From contig NC_087073.1 in assembly GCF_026151205.1 (NCBI RefSeq), positions 930,001 to 994,000 of the forward strand: a stretch of DNA of 64,000 bases, in the 5' to 3' direction. Positions within the stretch are counted from its first letter, which is position 1. Every line of letters starts with the position of its first letter. The notes below the pieces were generated by a model. The model did not search any database. It had not been told where the DNA came from and saw nothing but the letters and a program-made list of their open reading frames with translations. Shown here piece after piece: positions 45,476-56,460 of the stretch. The DNA comes from Bolinopsis microptera. Lineage: Eukaryota; Ctenophora; Tentaculata; Lobata; Bolinopsidae. Made by a program: the position numbers and the translations under genes.

Positions 45476-46266
45476 AGCTCAGATATTCGTTTTACTTTTT
45501 TTAGCAAGGTAAAATTGGACTTGGAGTCTGGGTCAGTGATTAAGGATTTCACTTGTAGCGCGATGATTTACTGGGCCGCGCCGCGCATCCAATAATGCTT
45601 CATTAGATCGTCGAGATGCAGTACTTTTAGATATGATTACCGGTCAATTAAACCATTAACTAAACTATTTTTCTGCAAAACTTAATGAAAGTAAATTGAA
45701 CATTCAAACTTGTACATGGTACATTAATATAATGATGATATCTTATTCTTAATCTACCTTTCAACCAAAAAAAAACTTTATAAATAGAAATTAAATGTAT
45801 CTGTTCTATACTACAACTTAATTATTTTTCAATCAAGAATTTAATTAGTAAATGCGTTTAATCAGATGTCAAATCTAATTTGCAAACAGATGTTGGAGAA
45901 TATTCATATTCCAAATGTTGAGGTATTTGTACCATTTCCATAAATATTCTTAAATTCACGCTAATAGCATATTGCAATACCGTATAAATATATTTAATCT
46001 TTAAAAAGTATACAGAAATTGTCAGTCAAAATAAAAATTCAATGTTTAAGTTATGGCTGAATCATAATTTACAAGTTTTTTTCTGCTTCCAACAGATTGT
46101 GTTGACATATGAATCTAGCGACTCGGTATAAAGAAGTCGCTCTCAAACAAATGAGAATAGTTTCTGGCAAAAGGTAAAATCTTTAACTTAATTTCACTGC
46201 GAACTCTGTCTGACGTGTTGGGTACTATACACATGACAACAGTATAGTTGCCATGGTAACCATGTC

Positions 46267-49200
46267 TCACAGTTCTGTCTCCTCCCCGTGTCCCTGACTT
46301 CCAAAACTGCTACAACTTCTCTCTTCAAAGTAGGATAACCTGCAAGAAACGTTAGAATTAAAGAAGATAAACAGTGCCCATAATAAAAACACAGTAGGAA
46401 AACAGTGAAGATAGAAAAATCAGGACATCCTGAACTAACCTATTGTTAGCTAATTCTTCATGTTTGCTCTGATCTGCAGAGTGTTTAGTTTCACGTTCGT
46501 GTTGCGCTACAAGCTGAGTGATTTGAGCTTCCAGTTTCTTGAGGGATAATGCATGTTTCTTCTTACTCTTATCGTAGGCACTGAGAGTTAGTAACAGTAA
46601 GACTGAGATATTTAATTATAGTACAATTGAAATGCTGATGATAAGGAAGTGTCCTGCATGAACTATTAGAAATATACCTTTTTCTCCACAAACCTGGTCA
46701 GGGCCTCGTTAGTTCTCTCAAGGTCGCTGATATAAGTTCCTTGTTGGGTGTGCCTCATTACCTGGTTACCTGGTTACCTGGTTACCTGGTTACCTGGTTA
46801 CCTGGTTACCTGGTTACCTGGTTACCTGGTTACTAACCTGGTCAGGGCCTCGTTAGTTCTCTTAAGGTCGCTGATATAGGTTCCTTGTTGGGTGTGCCTC
46901 ATTTCTGCGTTCCTAGACAGTCTCTCTATCGTCTCCGTTAACTCTGCCATCTTCACTTTCAGTTTCTTCTCCCTCTTGAGTGCCTCAGACAACTCCATCT
47001 CCAAAGTAAACTCCTCTGGGTTAGGTTCGCCAGTGTTCCTAGCTTTCACTTCTTTAGCTAACCTGTAATAATAGGTGGTAACTAGGTGATAACTAGGAGG
47101 TAACTAGGTGGTAACTAGGGGTAACTAGGTGGTAACTAGGTGGTAACTAGGGGTAACTAGGTGGTAACTAGGTGGTAACTAGGGGTAACTAGGTGGTAAC
47201 TAGGTGGTAACTAGGTGGTAACTAGGAGGTAACTAGGAGGTAACTAGGTGGTAACTAGGTGGTAACTAGGAGGTAACTAGGTGGTAACTAGGTGGTAACT
47301 AGGAGGTAACTAGGTGGTAACTAGGGGTAACTAGGAGGTAACTAGGAGGTAACTAGGAGGTAACTAGGATGTAACTAGGAGGTAACTAGGGGTAACTAGG
47401 TGGTAACTAGGAGGTAACTAGGGGTAACTAGGTGGTAACTAGGTGGTAACTAGGAGGTAACTAGGAGGTAACCAGGGGTAACTAGGTGGTAACTAGGAGG
47501 TAACTAGGAGGTAACTAGGGGTAACTATACTGTTTAGCTAACCTCCTTCTCTTCCTTAGTTCCTCTCTCCACTCTGTCTTGTAGTAGCTCATCTGAGTCT
47601 TAAAGCCCTGTTCTTGTAGTTTAGCTGCCTCTAAACGCAGCTCCAATGTTCTCAGCTCTTGTTGTGCGAGGTAAGCCATAGCCTTCATTTCAGCCCTCTC
47701 TTCTTTAGCGCAGTTCAGTTCCTGTAGCATCACAGCGTGCTCCAGATCCAGTCTAAGATCTGTCTTGGAGTTAGTTTTAGGAACATCGGAATCTGGATGA
47801 AGAATGCTGGTATCTAGGTCTATAATTGTGGCTTTCAGCGCATTTTTGTGTCCTTTAAGCTGCTCCTTATACTCCTTGAAGCGGAGGATCTCACTCTGAG
47901 ATATCTCAATCTCTGCAGCAGAGCTGTGAGAGCCTACACTGCTAGCCCCGTTACTTTGTTTGCTGGTGTGGGTACTGTTACTCATAGTCTCCCAAACTCC
48001 TGACGGGTCCTCTAGTGTTTTCTCTAGTTTCTGGAGAAGAGACTTTGCTCTCATCTCCACCTGACGTCTGTTGTTCATGGCTCGCTTCCTCTCTATCGTC
48101 ACTTTACCAGTTCCACTAGCTAGTTTAGTGTCAGGGCCTGCTTTGTTGCAGTTCGCTAACAAAACATTCTGTTCTGAGTCTGAGAGGAGGTTGAGAACTT
48201 CAGATACTTCCAGTGCCATTTCAGTGTACTTTACAGCCAGACTAAGAGCGCTATTACCGGCGTCATACTGGCCTACAAGCATACTCAGCTTATCTGCATA
48301 CCCTTTACTCTCTGCTAAAGTTAGCGCCATTACATCTATCTGACTCTTAAGATGTTCTACCTTAGTGTTCTGTCTCTCCAGCTGTAACTCTCTCTCCTTC
48401 ATCTTCTTGTCTACCTGAGCAGACCCGTGGCTGAATAGGGTCTTTATGACGTCACGCACTGAGTTGCAGTCCTGCAGTGCCTCTGAGAGGGACGAGGCAG
48501 TGTCCGTGTCCATAACACCTGCGTCCGCTGCTCGGGACACTTCTGTGTTTATTACTGCTTTGTCAGACAGCTGCTGTTCTAGACTCAGCTCTTCCTCTTC
48601 TCTCGTCTCTTTTCTTTCTCCTTTAGACGGGGAACCGCCTCGTTTTCTTAACTCCTGAAGGAAGAGGCGTTAAGACTTTAAGAGGAAGAGGCGTTAAGAG
48701 GAAGAGCATGTGTATATTGTGTAATAATATACGGAGGAAGAATCTATATTAACGATAACAGGAGCGTGGGAGGCACTACCAAAAACAATGTATAATGATT
48801 AATGTAACTTAGAAACCAGGTAGTAACCTAGTAACCAGGTAGTAACCTAGTAACCAGCTAGTAACCTAATAACCAGTATGTAAACTAGGAGCTCTACAAG
48901 CCTGAACATCTTTGTCCACGTCCAGGGAACAAAGCAGATCTACATGTATGATCTCGGCGGACTTGTCTTGGAGCTCACATGTTACTATGATAGCAGATCG
49001 TGCCCGTAAAGTTGCCTCTTGGGTTCTGAGCGCTTTTAGATCGAGAAACAAGATCACTATGCTGACCCTCTACAAGTCATTAGTCAGAAGCCATCTCGAG
49101 TACTGTTGTCCCCTCTGGAATTCAACTAAGCAAGCTGATATCGCTGAGCTAGAGGGAGTACAACGTACATTTACGTCCAAAATACATGGTGTGCAACATC

Positions 49201-51575
49201 TGAACTATTGGCAGAGACTGAAGGCCTTAAAATTGATGTCACTTCAACGGAGGAGAGAACGTTACACTATCATTCATATGTGGAAGATCCTACACAAGAA
49301 GTGTCCTAATGATGTCAACGTTCAGTTTACAGATACACTCCGTTATGGCCAGAAAGCAGTATACTGCAGTAGTCCCTAGCTTGTCAACGTCCAGTAGCCA
49401 AAGGAATCAATCGATCTTTGACAGCTCATTTGTAGTGATGGGGCCTCGATTGTGGAACATCATTCCCGCAAACCTGCACCTTATCGAGGACCCCCTACGT
49501 TTCAAGTCATTGTTGACGGAGTTTGTTACATCTATTCCGGACGAACCTCCTGTTACTGGATATTGTTGCCAGAACGGGAATTCGTTATTGAACTGGAGCG
49601 CAGAAAAGACAGCAACTTCGCTGCACGGGTGGTCAGCCGTTCTGATGACCCGATAGAGGATCTATGAAGCAACCCCAAGTAACCCAAGTAAGTAAGTATC
49701 TGGATGAGAGATGTCAAGAACTGACCTTGTTTTCCTCGCTAAGCTGCTTGATTTGCTCCTCGTAACTTTGTAACTTCCACGCTAGTTCCTCTCTAGTCTC
49801 ACTCTCTGGGCCCAGTGAAGCGTCGTCAAGCGTCAGGGGCTCCTTCATTACCTTCATTACTCCCTCCAAACTACCTAGAGATAAGATTATAAGAGAAGTT
49901 GAAAAATTATTGTGCACAATTATTACTTATCTCTATTTAACATCTCTAACACAATTATAATACTTATCTGTATTTAACATCTCTAACACAATTATAATAC
50001 TTATCTCTATTTAACATCTCTAACACAATTATAATACTTATCTCTATTTAACATCTCTAACACAATTATAATACTTATCTCTATTTAACATCTCTAACAC
50101 AATTATAATACTTATCTCTATTTAACATCTCTAACACAATTATAATACTTATCTCTATTTAACATCTCTAACACAATTATAATACGTATCTCTATTTAAC
50201 ATCTCTAACACAATTATAATACTTATCTCTATTTAACATCTCTAACACAATCATAATACTTATCTCTATTTAACATCTCTAACACAATTATAATACTTAT
50301 CTCTATTTAACATCTCTAACACAATTATAATACTTATCTCTATTTAACATCTCTAACACAATTATAATACTTATCTCTATTTAACATATCTAACACAATT
50401 ATAATACTTATCTCTATTTAACAGCTCTAACACAATTATAATACTTATCTCTGTTTAACATATCTAACACAATTATAATACTTATCTGTATTTAACATCT
50501 CTAACACAATTATAATACTTATCTCTATTTAACATCTCTAACACAATTATAATACTTATCTCTATTTAACATCTCTAACACAATTATAATACTTATCTCT
50601 ATTTAACATCTCTAACACAATTATAATACTTATCTCTATTTAACATCTCTAACACAATTATAATACTTATCTCTATTTAACATATCTAACACAATTATAA
50701 TACTTATCTGTATAACCAATGATACAATAACGAATGATATTATAATTTCAATAGAGATGATACACGACTGTTTGTAAACATGCACCTAAACTACCCCCCG
50801 CCCCCCCCTAAACTACCCCCGCCCATCCCCCCCCCCCCCTAAACTACCCCCGCCCCCCCCCTAAACTACCCCCAGCCCCCCCCCCCGCCCCCCCCCTAAA
50901 CTAGCCCTACCTTCACTGATCTGCTCCTCTATATCCTTCCTCTGTCTAAGATAAGCTTCACACTTCTTCCTGTACACATCCTTCAGCTGTCCGGCCTCAT
51001 TGTGACTTATTTTAGCTGATCTCAGTTCACTCACTGTCTGTTCCAGCTGGATCTCAGAGCGCTCTAGATCTGACTCGGACTTAGTCAGCTGGTTCTAAAA
51101 ACATGAGGTACATGATTACAAAATAAAGTAATAATACGTGGAACATTGCTATCTAAATAATTTCCAGAGTAACAACTAAAACTAACCAACCCTAACCACC
51201 CCCGGCCACCACGTAACACCCCCAACCCCCGGCCACCACGTACCACCCGGCCCCCCCCCGGCCCCCACGTACCACCCGGCCCCCACATACCACCCGGCCC
51301 CCACATACCACCCGGCCCCCACATACCACCCGGCCCCCACGTACCACCCCCGGCCCCCACGTACCACCCCCGGCTCCCACGTACGCGTAGCACCCCTAAC
51401 ACGTACCTTGAGACTGTCCAGTATTTTACTACTCTTTCTAGCCTGTTGCACCTCCGTCAGAATGTTTACCATTTCCGCCTCTGTTCGCGCCAGCTCCTGT
51501 TGCAGTTTGGAACACTGTCTGCACTTATCTGCTCCATCTTTAAAGAGTATGACTCGTTCTTCATGTCCAGTATAC
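46267..51575 (-). CDS. MCC: MCC homologue (colorectal mutant cancer protein), seven 3' exons
   Basis: Exons from the 5' side: 51407-51575, 50911-51094, 49726-49874, 47543-48654, 46838-47062, 46440-46580, 46267-46339. Phases agree and code 683 aa to TGA. MCC is a coiled-coil scaffold linked to cell polarity, migration and beta-catenin control. Matches: ALQDCNSVRDVIKTLFSHGS, KVEHLKSQID, KLSMLVGQYDAGNSALSLAV (the MCC/USHBP1 PDZ-binding-type domain), NSTHTSKQSNGASS, RLDLEHAVMLQELN, LKREKKLKVKMAELTETIER, EMRHTQQGTYISDLKRTNEA, AYDKSKKKHALSLKKLEAQI. It ends GHGEETEL, a class I PDZ ligand (T-x-L) where human MCC ends ETSL. The 5' exons are upstream, beyond the array at 51.6-53.5 kb; I did not find them. 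Four introns are minisatellite-filled. Confidence 0.9.
46692..46903 (-). repeat. 66-bp duplication of an MCC exon 3' end around an 8-bp GGTTACCT array
   Basis: Exon end 46838-46903 (MRHTQQGTYISDLKRTNEALT and its donor) is copied at 46692-46757 with a few substitutions (one changes Lys to Glu). The copy keeps a donor-like ACCAG|GTTTGTGG. Between the copies are about nine CCTGGTTA units. The first of the two donors (AG|GTTAGT at 46837) fits the frame. Confidence 0.9.
47053..47542 (-). repeat. MCC intron made of a 10-11-bp GGTAACTAGG array between copies of GTTAGCTAAA
   Basis: On the minus strand the intron begins GGAG|GTTAGCTAAACAG and the next exon begins TTACAG|GTTAGCTAAAGAAG. The first ten bases of intron and downstream exon are therefore identical. 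The body (47070-47525) is about 43 units of GGTGGTAACTA / GGGGTAACTA. Both splice sites fall in the duplicated AG|GTTAGCTAAA. Confidence 0.88.
48812..48892. repeat. Short GTAACCTAGTAACCAG repeat
   Basis: About four imperfect 18-bp units in the MCC intron, directly before the LINE fragment. Another GTAAC-type array. Confidence 0.8.
48893..49695 (+). pseudogene. 5'-truncated LINE fragment (RT thumb and C-terminus), frameshifted
   Basis: In plus orientation (antisense to MCC), one frame reads ISADLSWSSHVTMIADRARK, SWVLSAFRSRNKITMLTLYK and SLVRSHLEYCCPLWNSTKQA, up to a stop at 49379. A second frame then continues SIFDSSFVVMGPRLWNIIPA...LLTEFVTSIPD to about 49656. This is the end of a CR1-like ORF2, broken once near 49340-49380. 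It ends in AAGTAACCCAAGTAAGTAAGT, a simple-repeat tail. Same family as 63541-64000. Confidence 0.85.
49916..50714 (-). repeat. 37-bp tandem repeat, about 21 copies, in an MCC intron
   Basis: The unit contains ATCTCTAACACAATTATAAT and ACTTATCTCTATTTAAC. Copies are nearly identical, with CTGT, CGTA and CATATC variants. It lies upstream (in gene direction) of the 49726-49874 exon. I do not see a splice-site seed for this one. Confidence 0.96.
50790..50910 (-). repeat. G-rich array beginning at the donor of the 50911-51094 exon
   Basis: The minus strand reads GAAG|GTAGGGCTAGTTTAGGGG. Then come several blocks of long G-runs separated by GGTAGTTTAGGGG, so the donor-proximal GTAG...TTTAGGGG is reiterated. 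The G-runs could form quadruplexes in the nascent RNA. Confidence 0.75.
51185..51412 (-). repeat. 18-bp G-rich array repeating a donor-like GGTACGTG / GGTATGTG
   Basis: The exon ends CTCAAG|GTACGTG. The intron then repeats GGTACGTGGGGGCCGGG and GGTATGTGGGGGCCGGG, so most units contain a near-consensus 5' splice site (GTACGT or GTATGT). The Gly-rich open frames across it are artefacts. Confidence 0.85.
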
Positions 51576-53509
51576 CTGGGTAGAGGGGAGGTTAGTATAC
51601 CTGGGTAGAGGGGAGGTTAGTATACCTGGGTAGAGGGGAGGTTAGTATACCTGGGTAGAGGGGAGGTTAGTATACCTGGGTAGAGGGGAGGTTAGTATAC
51701 CTGGGTAGAGGGGAGGTTAGTATACCTGGGTAGAGGGGAGGTTAGTATACCTGGGTAGAAGGGAGGTTAGTATACCTGGGTAGAGGGGAGGTTAGTATAC
51801 CTGGGTAGAGGGGAGGTTAGTATACCTGGGTAGAGGGGAGGTTAGTATACCTGGGTAGAGGGGAGGTTAGTGTACCTGGGTAGAGGGGAGGTTAGTATAC
51901 CTGGGTAGAGGGGAGGTTAGTATACCTGGGTAGAGGGGAGGTTAGTATACCTGGGTAGAGGGGAGGTTAGTATACCTGGGTAGAGGGGAGGTTAGTATAC
52001 CTGGGTAGAGGGGAGGTTAGTATACCTGGGTAGAGGGGAGGTTAGTATACCTGGGTAGAGGGGAGGTTAGTATACCTGGGTAGAGGGGAGGTTAGTATAC
52101 CTGGGTAGAGGGGAGGTTAGTATACCTGGGTAGAGGGGAGGTTAGTATACCTGGGTAGAGGGGAGGTTAGTATACCTGGGTAGAGGGGAGGTTAGTATAC
52201 CTGGGTAGAGGGGAGGTTAGTATACCTGGGTAGAGGGGAGGTTAGTATACCTGGGTAGAGGGGAGGTTAGTATACCTGGGTAGAGGGGAGGTTAGTATAC
52301 CTGGGTAGAGGGGAGGTTAGTATACCTGGGTAGAGGGGAGGTTAGTATACCTGGGTAGAGGGGAGGTTAGTATACCTGGGTAGAGGGGAGGTTAGTATAC
52401 CTGGGTAGAGGGGAGGTTAGTATACCTGGGTAGAGGGGAGGTTAGTATACCTGGGTAGAGGGGAGGTTAGTATACCTGGGTAGAGGGGAGGTTAGTATAC
52501 CTGGGTAGAGGGGAGGTTAGTATACCTGGGTAGAGGGGAGGTTAGTATACCTGGGTAGAGGGGAGGTTAGTATACCTGGGTAGAGGGGAGGTTAGTATAC
52601 CTGGGTAGAGGGGAGGTTAGTATACCTGGGTAGAGGGGAGGTTAGTATACCTGGGTAGAGGGGAGGTTAGTATACCTGGGTAGAGGGGAGGTTAGTATAC
52701 CTGGGTAGAGGGGAGGTTAGTATACCTGGGTAGAGGGGAGGTTAGTATACCTGGGTAGAGGGGAGGTTAGTATACCTGGGTAGAGGGGAGGTTAGTATAC
52801 CTGGGTAGAGGGGAGGTTAGTATACCTGGGTAGAGGGGAGGTTAGTATACCTGGGTAGAGGGGAGGTTAGTATACCTGGGTAGAGGGGAGGTTAGTATAC
52901 CTGGGTAGAGGGGAGGTTAGTATACCTGGGTAGAGGGGAGGTTAGTATACCTGGGTAGAGGGGAGGTTAGTATACCTGGGTAGAGGGGAGGTTAGTATAC
53001 CTGGGTAGAGGGGAGGTTAGTATACCTGGGTAGAGGGGAGGTTAGTATACCTGGGTAGAGGGGAGGTTAGTATACCTGGGTAGAGGGGAGGTTAGTATAC
53101 CTGGGTAGAGGGGAGGTTAGTATACCTGGGTAGAGGGGAGGTTAGTATACCTGGGTAGAGGGGAGGTTAGTATACCTGGGTAGAGGGGAGGTTAGTATAC
53201 CTGGGTAGAGGGGAGGTTAGTATACCTGGGTAGAGGGGAGGTTAGTATACCTGGGTAGAGGGGAGGTTAGTATACCTGGGTAGAGGGGAGGTTAGTATAC
53301 CTGTGTAGAGGGGAGGTTAGTATACCTGGGTAGAGGGGAGGTTAGTATACCTGGGTAGAGGGGAGGTTAGTATACCTGGGTAGAGGGGAGGTTAGTATAC
53401 CTGGGTAGAGGGGAGGTTAGTATACCTGGGTAGAGGGGAGGTTAGTATACCTGGGTAGAGGGGAGGTTAGTATACCTGGGTAGAGGGGAGGTTAGTATAC
53501 CTGGGTGGC
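51571..53509 (-). repeat. 25-bp array of about 77 near-identical 3' splice sites
   Basis: On the minus strand each unit is CTAAC, then CTCCCCTCTACCCAG, then GTATA. That is a branch-point-like CTAAC, a pyrimidine tract and CAG, followed by the first bases of the MCC exon at 51575. The unit nearest the exon is the acceptor that fits the frame. Only three variant positions are visible in about 1.9 kb (near 51760, 51872 and 53304), so the expansion or homogenisation is recent. Confidence 0.96.
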
Positions 53510-54238
53510 TTCAAAGCCTGTCTTGTGATACCATATTATTCACAAATTTGTGACATCTCATAATTCACACAAGGTGACAAATTTATAAAATATATGTTTC
53601 GAGCCACATAATTAAGGTGTTATAGAGTTACTAGAGTAATCATATATCGCAAGACATAAGAACGGAGGTCAATTTCATGTGCTCCCTCATAAATATTATC
53701 ATTTATAGCACAATACACACCTTTTCTTTTTCGTCCTTTTAGCATTTTTGTTGTTGATGTTAATCTGCTCAATATAGCAAGGCATATCTTACATTTCTCT
53801 ATTGGTTTAACTTAGTTTCAATAATTGTACAAAATAAAACATTTATAGAAAATAAGCAGTTTGAGAGGAAAACATTTCAAAGCGAAATTTATGCAAATAT
53901 GTAAATTATGACTAAAAAATGATGGAAGGGCTATAAAATGTGTGGTTTTTAAACTATCGTCTGACTATGCGTGAGAAGAATTGCAATGTTTTAAACCAAA
54001 CCAAACCCTATTGATGAAAATTGACGAATTACAGCGGAAATCAAAGAAACCATGACAAAAACCGCCAATCCAAAAAGAAAAACAGAGGTTCGAGGATAGT
54101 TCTAAATAGTTTCCAATTTTAGAGATTCTTCATTGAACTTCGTGAGCAAAAGAACAAATTAGATTTATTATAGAGTTGATAACCAACAGTGCCCCCGACC
54201 TATTCTAGCTATCAGTCACCTTCCCTTTTTAAAATATA
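53510..54238. other. AT-rich intronic or intergenic DNA
   Basis: Between the acceptor array and the TIR element. No exon recognised; probably the next upstream MCC intron. Confidence 0.35.
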
Positions 54239-54795
54239 CCTTAGTGCAAGAAATATAGGCGGCAAGAAATTAAGGCGATTCTGACAAAATCGCCTTAATT
54301 TCTTGCCGCCTTAATATCTGACCACCGTAATTTCTAACCGCCTTAATTTTTTTTCTTGCGATTTTTTCATAAGAAATTTTCGTGTGATTTTATTATTTTA
54401 AATTTACATGTCGATTTCGTTATTTGCTAGAATTCAATGAAATACATATTTAAAATAAATTAACTTGAGTCTAAATACATTAATATATCAATTAATATTC
54501 TCGTCTTCTCCTTCTTCATCAGAGTCATATATCTCCAGCAGCTGCAATCCATAACCAAGATGTGCATGCACCATTTAGTTTTTATGTGACCAATGTCCAA
54601 TATATCGTATTTTTAAACAGATTTCTATGCTTTATAGACTGATAAAAGAATAAAATTGACACTATTTCGACCAAAACTATAACCAAATTTGCGATCAAAA
54701 ATCGTATTTTTTCCGAAAAAAATATCGCCTTAATTTCTTGCCGCCTTAATTTCTAGCGCCTTATATTCTTGCCGCCTATATTTCTTGCACTAAGG
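54239..54795. mobile_element. TA-flanked TIR element with reiterated subrepeats in its ends
   Basis: The ends CCTTAGTGCAAGAAATATAG and its inverse (ending GCACTAAGG) are each flanked by TA. Both TIRs contain several GGCGGCAAGAAATTAAGGCG-type subrepeats. On the minus strand the interior has a short frame HLGYGLQLLEIYDSDEEGED ending in a stop (about 54550-54495), which may be the tail of a former transposase. 557 bp, non-autonomous. Confidence 0.75.
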
Positions 54796-54799
54796 TACT

Positions 54800-55490
54800 T
54801 CCCTGATATATGATTGTTTAACGATGACAAATTGATACGTCCTTTTTGACAGATTTCCAGAAAATATGTGGACTTCAAAGAGCAGTTAAGTGAATAAAAG
54901 TACTGATGAACCTACCTACCTACTGTATATAGGTATGTATACCTACTACCTACCTAACTACTGAGGGCACGGAATTAGAAAGTCACTTTAGCGAAACTAG
55001 GGACACGAGTCTGCCAATTTCTGTGTCAATGACCCGTGATCACTAATAAAATCAGCCAGGGAGAGGAATCTAATTAAACTGATCGCACAGGTAATGGGTT
55101 CATGAATATCCATTCATAAGTAGGTAAAAACTAATACAACTGGTGATATAATTCAATAATTCCGTCACTAAAAGAAATAGAAAACCAGTTCGTCGTGCGG
55201 GCAACAAGCATAACATTAAACGTATGAAAATATGAAAATAATTCCACACAGCTGGGTTAATTATTTAGTAAAACCAGGAACTGGTCGGTGGGGAGGGGGG
55301 GGCCAATAGCAAGTCAGGAGTCACACTAAATCCAGTGCTGGAAGGAATGGTGCTTATTACTTGCACTGTGAAGGAAATGTTCTAGAGTTAATGTATTAAA
55401 GTGGTTGGGAGGTGAGACCTCGTTGTTTTGACACGTGACAGTGATTCTGGGTTTTGATTGGTGACTGCTGAAAGCTGATTGGTATGTCAC
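54800..55490. other. No gene recognised
   Basis: Contains a CTACCTAC/TATAGGTATGTATACCTA patch (54910-54960) and a short G-run near 55292; otherwise plain. Confidence 0.35.
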
Positions 55491-56460
55491 TTGTCACATG
55501 TTACCTCCCCACAAGTGTCACATGTTACCTCCCCACAAGTGTCACATGTTACATCCCCACAAGTGTCACATGTTACCTCCCCACAAGTGTCACATGTTAC
55601 CTCCCCACAAGTGTCACATGTTACCTCCCCACAAGTGTCACATGTTACCTCCCCACAAGTGTCACATGTTACCTCCCCACAAGTGTCACATGTTACCTCC
55701 CCACAAGTGTCACATGTTACCTTCCCACAAGTGTCACATGTTACCTCCCCACAAGTGTCACATGTTACCTCCCCACAAGTGTCACATGTTACCTCCCCAC
55801 AAGTGTCACATGTTACCTCCCCACAAGTGTCACATGTTACCTCCCCACAAGTGTCACATGTTACCTCCCCACAAGTGTCACATGTTACCTCCCCACAAGT
55901 GTCACATGTTACCTCCCCACAAGTGTCACATGTTACCTCCCCACAAGTGTCACATGTTACCTCCCCACAAGTGTCACATGTTACCTCCCCACAAGTGTCA
56001 CATGTTACCTCCCCACAAGTGTCACATGTTACCTCCCCACAAGTGTCACATGTTACCTCCCCACAAGTGTCACATGTTACCTCCCCACAAGTGTCACATG
56101 TTACCTCCCCACAAGTGTCACATGTTACCTCCCCACAAGTGTCACATGTTACCTCCCCACAAGTGTCACATGTTACCTCCCCACAAGTGTCACATGTTAC
56201 CTCCCCACAAGTGTCACATGTTACCTCCCCACAAGTGTCACATGTTACCTCCCCACAAGTGTCACATCTTACCTCCCCACAAGTGTCACATGTTACCTCC
56301 CCACAAGTGTCACATGTTACCTCCCCACAAGTGTCACATGTTACATCCCCACAAGTGTCACATGTTACCTCCCCACAAGTGTCACATGTAACCTCCCCAC
56401 AAGTGTCACATGTTACCTCCCCACAAGTGTCACATGTTACCTCCCCACAAGTGTCACAAG
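55491..56460. repeat. 24-bp minisatellite (CACATGTTACCTCCCCACAA + GTGT), about 40 copies
   Basis: Nearly homogeneous. Three frames stay open through it, which are artefacts. On the plus strand each unit has a pyrimidine tract ending in AG (CCTCCCCACAAG); on the minus strand GGGGAG|GTAACATG resembles a donor. The GTTACC core is again present. Confidence 0.97.

Larger units (their letters stand above)
44001..46266. other. Intergenic between the LINE and the MCC gene, with foldback-family pieces
   Basis: Apart from the pieces listed separately (44681-44786, 45262-45475) it has several GCGCG islands with GGGCCGC...CAGTAACGCGCATCCAAT motifs (45060-45210, 45555-45600) related to 3960-4020. AT-rich otherwise. 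No gene recognised. Confidence 0.4.

Noticed and set aside
51085-51472. Gly-rich WGPGGM and GAGWYV frames
   Set aside because: Products of the G-rich donor-seeded array overlapping the MCC exon end.
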